Assembly: GCA_036732565.1 (NCBI GenBank)
Contig: DAINCF010000268.1
Coordinates: 1 to 9,722 of the forward strand
Length of the DNA: 9,722 nucleotides
DNA from: JAIVJN01 sp036732565
GTDB lineage: Bacteria > Acidobacteriota > Vicinamibacteria > Vicinamibacterales > UBA2999
Direction: 5' to 3'
A program made the translations under genes and the position numbers. Shown here piece after piece: positions 1-5,729 of this stretch (the stretch's first letter is position 1; every line of letters starts with the position of its first letter). The notes below the pieces were generated by a model. The model ran no database searches. It saw only the letters and a program-made list of their open reading frames with translations, and was not told the DNA's origin.

Positions 1-903
1 GTCGTCAGCGCGCAGGCGCCGCAGCCGGCGACGAAGGTGGGCTTCGCGGTGCCGGATGGCGCCTGCGACTGCCACGTGCACGTCTTCGGCGATCCCCAAC
101 GCTACCCGTTTGCCGCCAATCGGACGTACACGCCCCAGGCCGCTTCGATCGCGGAGTTGCGCGCCTCTCTCGACGCGTTGCAGATGGATCACGTGGTCAT
201 CGTGCAGCCGAGCGTCTATGGGACGGACAACCGGTGCACGGTCGACGCGATACGAGAGCTGGGGACGCGCGCCCGCGGCGTCGCGGTGATCGACGCCAGC
301 ACTTCCGAGGCGACGCTCGACGAGCTAGCGCGCGCCGGCATCAAGGGAATTCGGCTCAATCTGTCGCAGGCGGGTGTCACGGATCCGGCTGTCGCGGTTC
401 AGGCGTTCCAAACCGCCGTGGACCGCGCACGCGCCAGGGATTGGCACATCCAGCTGAACTCCTCGCTCCGGGTCCTCGACGCGATCAAAGCGCAGCTCCT
501 GGCGTCGCCCGTGCCGCTCGTCATCGACCACTTCGGAGGGGCGCAAGCGTCCTCCGGCGTGCAGCAGCCCGGCTTCGAGACGCTGATCGCGCTCGCGACG
601 TCGGGCAAGGCCTACGTCAAGATCTCCGGTGCCGCTGATTCGGTCTCGACTCAGCCCGACTACGCGGACGTGGCGCCGCTCGCCAGGGCGCTCGTGGCCG
701 CCAATCCGCAGCGGATTCTCTGGGGCTCCAACTGGCCGCATGCGGAATCGAGAGCAGTTCCGGGAAGGAAGAACACGGACCCCGTACCGTTTGTGCGTAT
801 TGACGATGGGCGCGTGCTGAGCTTGCTGGCGCAGTGGGTGCCGGACGTGGATGTGCAGCGCGCGATCCTGGTCGATAACCCGACGAGGTTGTACGGCTTC
901 TAG
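1..903 (+). CDS. Exported amidohydrolase of the COG3618 / 2-pyrone-4,6-dicarboxylate lactonase-like family (5' end missing)
   Basis: The frame is open from base 1, and the first residues (VVSAQAPQPATK) look like the tail of a signal peptide plus mature start. The true start therefore probably lies before the window, and the in-frame GTG at 37 is not the real start. The family has a TIM-barrel amidohydrolase fold and hydrolyses lactones or related esters; LigI opens 2-pyrone-4,6-dicarboxylate in lignin-aromatic breakdown. Visible signatures are an N-terminal CDCHVHVF strand-1 His-x-His, IDHFGG in the middle, and ILWGSNWPH near the C-terminus, where the barrel's final catalytic acidic residue normally sits; here it is Asn (see findings). 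The C-terminus (VDNPTRLYGF) matches the usual family ending. The exported location points to a periplasmic or extracellular substrate, but which one cannot be told. The stop overlaps the stop of the convergent peptidase gene by 4 bp. Confidence 0.85.
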   Translation, partial: VVSAQAPQPATKVGFAVPDGACDCHVHVFGDPQRYPFAANRTYTPQAASIAELRASLDALQMDHVVIVQPSVYGTDNRCTVDAIRELGTRARGVAVIDASTSEATLDELARAGIKGIRLNLSQAGVTDPAVAVQAFQTAVDRARARDWHIQLNSSLRVLDAIKAQLLASPVPLVIDHFGGAQASSGVQQPGFETLIALATSGKAYVKISGAADSVSTQPDYADVAPLARALVAANPQRILWGSNWPHAESRAVPGRKNTDPVPFVRIDDGRVLSLLAQWVPDVDVQRAILVDNPTRLYGF

Positions 904-1802
904 TCCGGCGCGCCGTTGGCGAGCTTGGAAATGCGCCGTGCCTTCATGTCGTACACGTCGCCGGCGGAGAGCACGTAGTACGGCTTCTCCCACGGCTGAT
1001 ACATGCGCGAGTTGTCGTGGATCGCGATCTTCCACGCGCCCATCACCTCGAAGCTGTCGCCGGTGACGACGATCGCGGTGCGCTCGGATAAGCCGATGCC
1101 CAGCAGATCGGGATGAGCCTTGACCACGGGAATGAGGTCATCCCACCGGTTCCGGGTGTTGATGTGCTGATCGATCGCCGACTTGCGGAGGAAGGCGAAG
1201 CCGTGCTGGTGGTTCGCTTCCTTCGTCATCATGATCTCGGCACCGGACGTATCCCCGCGCACGAGATAGTCGCCCTGAATCGTCGCGCCGGCTGACGTCC
1301 CGGCAATCACGCCACCGCGTTCCAGCACTTTGTGCAGCTCACGGAACGTCAACGTGTTCGCGTACGAGTCGACGATGTTCCACTGCCGTCCGCCGTTGAA
1401 CCACACGGCCGTGGCGTCGCGGAGATCCTTCACGAACGCTTCGGTGTCGGCGACCTTCGGATCCGCGGTGTGCAGCATCGCCACGTGGGCGAGGCCTCGC
1501 GCCTTCCACGAACGCAGCACGTCCTCGGCCTTGTATTCCCGCAGCGCCCCTTCTTTGGTGCGGTTCCCGCCCGCCGTGGGCACGATGACAAACCGGCCCT
1601 TGTCGGCGCCGCCGCCGAGCTCGATGAACCTCTCGACGATGCCGGATCCATCGAGCTCCCCACCGCCAGCGATAACGAGCGTGCCTTTCGCCGGCCCGTA
1701 CTCGGTCGCACCTTGGCCTGAAGTCGGTGTGGGCGATCGAATCGCGAGCGCGGCCGCAACCGCCGCGCACACCAGCAGGCGCGTGGGGGTCATGGTCTTC
1801 AT
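900..1802 (-). CDS. Exported cyanophycinase-like peptidase, family S51
   Basis: This is a serine peptidase of the S51 family (cyanophycinase / dipeptidase E). Cyanophycinase cuts the beta-linked Asp-Arg polymer cyanophycin to dipeptides. The 300-residue product begins with a Sec-type signal peptide (basic MKTMTPTR, then a hydrophobic stretch at about 9-21). The nucleophile elbow is GTSAGA with Ser170; His213 (DQHIN) and Glu240 (GIGLSERTAIVV) lie at the spacings expected of the cyanophycinase triad. An FNGGRQ motif (residues 136-140 are NGGRQ) stands where the family usually has GGxQ. The start is uncertain: ATG at 1802 has no convincing Shine-Dalgarno, and the fourth codon is also ATG. The gene follows the HTTM-DCC gene by 36 bp on the same strand and may be cotranscribed. 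No cyanophycin synthetase is in view, so the substrate may be scavenged or another isoaspartyl peptide. Confidence 0.88.
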   Translation of the reverse strand: MKTMTPTRLLVCAAVAAALAIRSPTPTSGQGATEYGPAKGTLVIAGGGELDGSGIVERFIELGGGADKGRFVIVPTAGGNRTKEGALREYKAEDVLRSWKARGLAHVAMLHTADPKVADTEAFVKDLRDATAVWFNGGRQWNIVDSYANTLTFRELHKVLERGGVIAGTSAGATIQGDYLVRGDTSGAEIMMTKEANHQHGFAFLRKSAIDQHINTRNRWDDLIPVVKAHPDLLGIGLSERTAIVVTGDSFEVMGAWKIAIHDNSRMYQPWEKPYYVLSAGDVYDMKARRISKLANGAPD

Positions 1803-1838
1803 GGCGAGACCATTATCGCCGGTCGCGACGCTCGAAGC

Positions 1839-3659
1839 CTACCGGGCGGCCACCACCTCGCCAGGCCGACACGCGGTGGTCTCGTAGACCTGCTGCCGTT
1901 TCAGCGGTGGCTTTCCGCGATCTTCCGGGTAAGTACTCAACAGATCTTCGTAAAACGTCAGCGTCGCTTCTCGTGGTAGCGATGATGCCGCCGCAATCTC
2001 GGTCCACAACGCGCAGAACTTACGGTCTTTCTCCACGGACGCCGGCAACGCGATGATGCGTCCGGTGAGCGTCAGCAGGCGCGCGCCGCTGATGTGCATC
2101 TTCTGATACAGCTCCTGAACCGAGACATCGCGCTGCAGCGACGGCGTGGAGATGTGAACCGTCAAGAACTTCAGCTCGGGCCCGCTGATGCCTTCGAAGG
2201 TCGGATAGCCGGCGAACGGCCAGCTGTGGAACTTGGCCAGGGAGCACAGCGCCACCATCATCACCAACGCATACCCGACAACGATGCTGTTGCGGACCCA
2301 GCGGTGCTCCCGCGCGACATCGACGATGTGCGCAGCGGGTGTCATGTGAACCAGCGAGCACGTCCGCGCGTCGGCTACTCGACGATAGATGCGCATGCCG
2401 ATGGCCCGGACGACCGGCAGATAGAGCACGGGCACCAACACCCACAACGGCGGCAGCCGCAGGCACCACCGTCGATAGGCGTCGTACCCCGTGCTGATCC
2501 GACCGCCTTCGACGGCATGCATGTCGGTCAGCAGCGCTTCTTCATGAATGTGATCCAAGCCAGCCGCAGCCAGCGCACCGCGATCGAGGCCGTTGATGTA
2601 CTCCACACGATTCAGTACATCGAACGTCCGGAGCATCGCAATGGTCCGCCGGCAGAGCTCGCAGTTGCCATCGAACACGAGACGCATCTCGGTCGGGAAC
2701 AGGCGGCGCCCCATCCAGTTCCAGAGACGCGTCCAGTCGATGAGCGACACGTAGCAGATCTGCATGTGCCAGAAGCCGATCCGCAGGAAGTAGCTGGTGC
2801 CGTTGTGAAACCCCAGACCGGCGAGCGCGTACGCCTGCCGTGTGAAGCGGTGGAAGATGGCGAGGATGAACGTCATCTCGAACAGGATGGTCATCGCCGC
2901 CGCCGTCTGATACACGATCGGATAACGATCGATCCGCAGCGCGGGCACCCAGTTCAAGAACGCCCACTGGTTGTACATGATGAAGCGCAGGTTGTCGCTG
3001 AACGCCCACTCGGGCCCGGTCCACGCCTTCCAGAACCCGGTCCAGAAGTAGGTCACGCCCATCAGCAGCCAGAACATCTTGAGCGGCACGCCGTACTTCG
3101 GCGCCGCCGCCGGCGGCGCGACGCTGCCGCGATCGGCCCGCGCCCAGGCTTTGCGAAGACCGTCGATCGACAGGACGTCGCCGCACGGACTGACCGCGAA
3201 GACCGCCATGAACCAGATCAGGTGATGGTAGTGGTCGATCTTCCCGAAGAACTGCGGAATGCCGAGCAGCCAGACGCCGGTGATCAGACTGCCGATAATC
3301 GAGGCTCGCGTCCACAGGCCGATGGCGCTCAGCACCAGCAGCACCTGATACGCGCCGTAGAGGATCCGCGTGTCCAGCTCGCGGATCGGGACCACGCTCA
3401 GCAGCCACTCCCAGCCAAGCGGTGGAAAAAGCAAGTCGGCCGACAGCCGGCTGTAGCGCACCACGTCGGCTTCGATCAGATACGGCGGAAACAGACACGC
3501 CAGGAAGAAGACGATGCGGAAGAGGGCCAGTGGGTAGGGCGTCTCGGCTTCGAGGATGAAGCGCTTGAAGAAGCCGGCCGGCCGGCGCCGGATGAGGACC
3601 GGCACCGCAATCATGATGAGGGACAGCGCCGCCAGGGCGATGAGGTACTTCGGCTTCAT
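1839..3659 (-). CDS. Membrane protein: HTTM (vitamin K gamma-carboxylase-like) domain fused to DCC thiol-oxidoreductase domain
   Basis: The 606-residue product has three parts. Residues 1 to about 315 are a multi-helix membrane region (helices near 4-22, 43-62, 100-136, 143-158, 193-212 and 250-270) with the HTTM look: an aromatic-rich IDHYHHLIWFMAVFAVSP and TYFWTGFWKAW. About 325-435 is a DCC/DUF393 domain: RLVFDGNCELC with Cys333 and Cys336, then the family's LP.LW.L...LYLP.....IYRRVADAR tail. A further helix near 455-475 precedes a soluble C-terminal part of about 130 residues that I do not recognise. HTTM proteins are related to gamma-glutamyl carboxylase, but most bacterial ones have unknown substrates. 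The in-frame GTG at 3692 would add 11 residues; ATG at 3659 (MKPKYL) is preferred because it begins the hydrophobic signal anchor. The cyanophycinase-like gene lies 36 bp downstream. Confidence 0.82.
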   Translation of the reverse strand: MKPKYLIALAALSLIMIAVPVLIRRRPAGFFKRFILEAETPYPLALFRIVFFLACLFPPYLIEADVVRYSRLSADLLFPPLGWEWLLSVVPIRELDTRILYGAYQVLLVLSAIGLWTRASIIGSLITGVWLLGIPQFFGKIDHYHHLIWFMAVFAVSPCGDVLSIDGLRKAWARADRGSVAPPAAAPKYGVPLKMFWLLMGVTYFWTGFWKAWTGPEWAFSDNLRFIMYNQWAFLNWVPALRIDRYPIVYQTAAAMTILFEMTFILAIFHRFTRQAYALAGLGFHNGTSYFLRIGFWHMQICYVSLIDWTRLWNWMGRRLFPTEMRLVFDGNCELCRRTIAMLRTFDVLNRVEYINGLDRGALAAAGLDHIHEEALLTDMHAVEGGRISTGYDAYRRWCLRLPPLWVLVPVLYLPVVRAIGMRIYRRVADARTCSLVHMTPAAHIVDVAREHRWVRNSIVVGYALVMMVALCSLAKFHSWPFAGYPTFEGISGPELKFLTVHISTPSLQRDVSVQELYQKMHISGARLLTLTGRIIALPASVEKDRKFCALWTEIAAASSLPREATLTFYEDLLSTYPEDRGKPPLKRQQVYETTACRPGEVVAAR

Positions 3660-3795
3660 CGGCCTGCAGGATAGCAAAAGCCGAGCCAGCACCTCATCGG
3701 GAAGCTAGGGCGATCGTAAGATCTGGCGAGCAGCTGGCGCCCTGGATGGCGCCTGCGCGATGACTAAATTCGCGGCTTGCCTCGACTTCCGAGGA

Positions 3796-5175
3796 CTAGG
3801 CCGCACGCCGGCGAGCAGCCCGCAGCTTCTGCAGCGCCTTCATCTCTATCTGGCGGGCCCGCTCCCGCGTCACCGACAGCCGGCGCCCGATCTCGGCGAG
3901 CGTCAGCTCCCGCGCCCGGCCCACGCCGTACCGCAGGCGCAGGACCTCGCGCTCGCGCACGGTCAACGGCGCGAGCGCGCGCTCGATCTCCTCGGTGAGC
4001 TGCCGTTGGATGGCGGCCTCTTCGGGCGATGCCGTCGAGACATCGGCGATCAGATCGGCACGCGGCGTTTCTTCGTCCTCGCCCACGGGCGCCTCGAGCG
4101 AAATCGGCTGCTGGCGCGCCGCCTCGAGCAACGACTCGACCTTGTCGACGCTCACCGCCATGCGCGCCGCCAGTTCCTCCGGGCGCGGCTCTCGGCCCAA
4201 TTCGTCCGCCAACGCTCGACGATGATGCGTGAGCTTGTTGATCGAATCCAACACGTGCACCGGCAGCCGAATCGTGCGGCCGTAGTCGGCGATCGCGCGC
4301 GTGATGCCTTGGCGAATCCACCACGTCGCGTAGGTCGAGAACTTGAAGCCGCGACGGTACTGGAATCGGTCCACCGCCTTCATGAGGCCGATGTTCCCCT
4401 CCTGCACCAGGTCCAGCAGCGACAAGCCACGGCCGAGATACCGCTTCGCGATCGAGACCACGAGGCGGAGGTTCGGTTCGAGCAACTGGCGCTTGACCTC
4501 GACGAGTGCGAGCTCGCGCTCACGAACGCGGGCACACCGCTGGCGGAACGTCCGGTTCGCGAGGCCAATCTCGGCCTGCAGCTGACGCCGCTCCTTGCTC
4601 GGTCGCTCCTTGTCGAGCTCGGCGTTCAATCGTCCCAGCTCGGCGCCGAGATCGTCGATGACCGACGGGCGGATCGGCAGGTCGCGCACCAGCATCTGCA
4701 TCGAGTGCAGGGCACGGCTGTCCTTTTGCTCCACGAGACGGCGGATGCGGGCGAACGCCGTGAGCACCGGGTCGATGTGCTCAGATGTGAGCTCGCCGCC
4801 GTCGGGTAGTAGGATCAACTCGTCCGCGGCGGCCTCGCCGGCGCGCACGCGGTCCGCGAGCCCCACCAGCTGCCGCATGGCCGCCGGAATGGTCGCGAGC
4901 TCGGCGATCAGCTCGCCGCGAGCCAATTCGATGCGGCGGCCGATTTCCTGCTCGTCCGCTGCCTTCAAGAGTCGGCGACGACCAATGTCGTTCAAATAGA
5001 CGCGGACCGGATCGGCATCCTCCGGCGTCGGCTCCCGACCCGGCCCATTCTCGAGCTCGTCGTCGCGGACCTCCGCCTCGTCCTCGGCGAATGCCGCGCG
5101 ATCGCTCGTATCGAGCTCTTCCTGTCTCGTTTCGAGCTCTTCCTGCTCGATCAGTTCGTTATTGCGCTCTGCCAT
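3796..5175 (-). CDS. RNA polymerase sigma factor, RpoD-like sigma-70 (group 1/2)
   Basis: This sigma-70 factor directs RNA polymerase to promoters. The order is an acidic N-terminal segment (1-52); region 1.2 at about 54-88 (DADPVRVYLNDIGRRRLL); a non-conserved helical insert at about 90-215; region 2 at about 230-305 with NLRLVVSIAKRYLGRG, LDLVQEGNIGLMKAVDRF and KFSTYATWWIRQGITRAI; region 3 at about 310-390; and region 4 at about 400-455 with the helix-turn-helix LTLAEIGRRLSVTRERARQIE. At 459 residues it is shorter than E. coli RpoD and lacks a recognisable region 1.1. The end of region 2.4 reads YGRTIRLPVHVLD where principal factors usually have QARTIRIPVHMIE, so this may be a group 2 paralogue rather than the housekeeping factor. 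The ATG at 5175 is preceded by an AGGGGA Shine-Dalgarno with rather long spacing. Confidence 0.93.
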   Translation of the reverse strand: MAERNNELIEQEELETRQEELDTSDRAAFAEDEAEVRDDELENGPGREPTPEDADPVRVYLNDIGRRRLLKAADEQEIGRRIELARGELIAELATIPAAMRQLVGLADRVRAGEAAADELILLPDGGELTSEHIDPVLTAFARIRRLVEQKDSRALHSMQMLVRDLPIRPSVIDDLGAELGRLNAELDKERPSKERRQLQAEIGLANRTFRQRCARVRERELALVEVKRQLLEPNLRLVVSIAKRYLGRGLSLLDLVQEGNIGLMKAVDRFQYRRGFKFSTYATWWIRQGITRAIADYGRTIRLPVHVLDSINKLTHHRRALADELGREPRPEELAARMAVSVDKVESLLEAARQQPISLEAPVGEDEETPRADLIADVSTASPEEAAIQRQLTEEIERALAPLTVREREVLRLRYGVGRARELTLAEIGRRLSVTRERARQIEMKALQKLRAARRRAA

Positions 5176-5253
5176 GTTCTGTCAATTTCCCCTGCTCTTT
5201 AGATGCAAGGAGACTGCCTTTCGGTCCGCATGTCGGTTGCCATCAAGCAGCGG

Positions 5254-5340
5254 CTAAAGCCCCGCCAAGACATCTCGCACAGTGACAAACAGCAGATATC
5301 TGCTTATTCTACGGTCCGATCGAGTCGCGTCTCGGGACAT
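5254..5340 (-). CDS. Possible 28-codon leader ORF upstream of the sigma-factor gene
   Basis: The minus strand carries AAAGGAG, six bases, then ATG: a near-ideal ribosome-binding site, better than that of the sigma gene itself. The ORF encodes 28 residues beginning MSRDATRSDRRISRYLLF and ending DVLAGL, then TAG. It has a basic N-terminal half and a hydrophobic second half. It stops 78 bp before the sigma ATG. It could be a leader peptide, a small membrane protein, a truncated gene start, or chance. The supposed -10 hexamer and the 14-bp palindrome fall inside it, so at most one of these readings is likely to be fully right. I do not recognise the peptide. Confidence 0.3.
   Translation of the reverse strand: MSRDATRSDRRISRYLLFVTVRDVLAGL
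5291..5304. promoter_or_regulatory. Perfect 14-bp palindrome, possible operator of the sigma-factor gene
   Basis: AGCAGATATCTGCT is a perfect dyad with no spacer. On the minus strand it starts just downstream of the TAGAAT hexamer at 5311-5306, so it would cover the transcription start of the sigma gene. Such symmetry suits a homodimeric repressor, but the binding protein is unknown and only one copy is in the window. Confidence 0.35.
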
Positions 5341-5354
5341 GTGCATCTCCTTTA

Positions 5355-5477
5355 GGGTACGTAGCGCAGGCCTTCAGTTATTTGGGTACGTAGCGCAGGC
5401 CTTCAGGCCTGCCTCAATGCTCAAGAAGCGTCGCGGTGCGTCTGACGTGGCAGGCCTAAAGGGCCTGCGCTACGTAC
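5355..5477. repeat. REP-like element: tandem plus inverted copies of a GCAGGCC palindrome unit
   Basis: Three copies of one unit are visible. Copies 1 (5355-5377) and 2 (5384-5406) are identical 23-bp direct repeats, starting GGGTACGTAGCGCAGGCC, 29 bp apart. Copy 3 is inverted (5450-5477) and pairs with 5386-5413. Each full copy contains its own hairpin: GCAGGCC-TTCA-GGCCTGC in copy 2 and GCAGGCC-TAAAG-GGCCTGC in copy 3. The 36-bp loop between the inverted copies is unique sequence. This is the architecture of a bacterial REP doublet (BIME-like). The unit resembles intergenic palindromes that I recall as frequent in Acidobacteriota genomes. Copy 1 lacks the right half of its palindrome. Confidence 0.8.
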
Positions 5478-5513
5478 GATTTCGCAGCTACGCCGCTGTC
5501 TTCTTGAAGCGCA

Positions 5514-5702
5514 TCATCGCCACGCTGGCGATGCCTCGCGGATCACCAGGGCGTCGTGCGGCACCACCTTGCCGGCAATCTCGGAGATGCGCTCGAACAC
5601 CTCGCGGATGTCCAGCACGTTGGCCATCGTCCGCAACAGCTCGTCGAGCGTTTCGAGGGTCGCAATCTGCCGCCGGCGCCGTTCGAGCTCGGTGTCGCCC
5701 AT
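5514..5702 (-). pseudogene. Truncated N-terminus of a GAF-domain signalling protein
   Basis: The 62-codon frame reads MGDTELERRRRQIATLETL and then DELLRTMANVLDIREVFERI, SEIAGKVVPHDALVI, before ending REASPAWR and stop. The middle matches how many bacterial GAF-domain proteins begin (a short coiled helix, then 'VLDIREVFxRxSEIAxKVLPHDAL'), including sigma-54 activators and PP2C or histidine-kinase sensors. A GAF domain needs about 150 residues, so only its first helix and strand survive. Homology appears to stop near 5545, just before a perfect hairpin (5515-5533) and 36 bp from the REP-like element, which suggests loss by deletion or rearrangement there. No good Shine-Dalgarno precedes the ATG. 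It is divergent from the ligase gene with 27 bp between the start codons. A genuine small protein is possible but less likely. Confidence 0.6.
5515..5533. repeat. Perfect 8-bp stem / 3-base loop hairpin at the end of the GAF remnant
   Basis: CATCGCCA-CGC-TGGCGATG is a perfect inverted repeat. It overlaps the stop codon of the minus-strand GAF remnant. No T-run follows on either strand, so it is not a classical intrinsic terminator; it may mark the junction where the gene was cut. Confidence 0.5.
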
Positions 5703-5708
5703 GAGGTG

Positions 5709-5724
5709 CTCAGTCTATGCTGAG
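5709..5724. promoter_or_regulatory. Short inverted repeat between divergent start codons
   Basis: CTCAG-TCTATG-CTGAG lies in the 27 bp separating the start codons of the GAF remnant and the ligase gene. TATGCT at 5716-5721 could serve as a weak -10 for the ligase, which would put the transcript start almost at the ATG (near-leaderless). No -35 is convincing. The evidence is slight. Confidence 0.25.
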
Positions 5725-5729
5725 AGCGC

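Larger units (their letters stand above)
5176..5354. other. Leader and promoter region upstream of the sigma-factor gene
   Basis: This stretch lies before the sigma gene on the minus strand. Reading toward the gene it holds a Shine-Dalgarno plus a 28-codon ORF, a TAGAAT hexamer (minus strand 5311-5306) that matches the -10 consensus at five of six bases, a perfect 14-bp palindrome where transcription from that hexamer would start, and the AGGGGA ribosome-binding site close to the gene. No good -35 was seen 16-18 bp upstream of TAGAAT, so the promoter call is weak. A GGCTAAAGCC mini-hairpin (5253-5262) resembles another short repeat type I associate with this phylum, but only one copy is present. 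Confidence 0.35.

Noticed and set aside
2094..3674. 526-codon open frame on the plus strand
   Set aside because: Antisense to the HTTM-DCC gene; the product is a His/Arg/Gln/Asp-rich string without domains, typical of an antisense shadow in GC-rich DNA.
3736..3753. GGCGCC-N6-GGCGCC and a nearby CCTCG-ACTTC-CGAGG hairpin (3780-3794) as sigma-gene terminators
   Set aside because: Stems are only 5-6 bp and no T-run follows on the minus strand; such words are common in GC-rich DNA.
3760..4809. 349-codon open frame on the plus strand
   Set aside because: Antisense to the sigma factor, whose conserved regions clearly fix the coding strand; its Leu/Arg/Gln-rich composition mirrors that gene.
5355..5406. 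Two identical direct repeats, considered as a mini CRISPR array
   Set aside because: Repeats are 23 bp with a 6-bp gap, too short for spacers, and a third copy is inverted; no cas genes. This fits a REP-like element.
5282..5704. 140-codon open frame on the plus strand across the REP-like repeat
   Set aside because: Its recognisable peptides (YVAQAFRPA, GLKGLRYV) are just translations of the palindromic repeat, and the rest is antisense to the GAF remnant.
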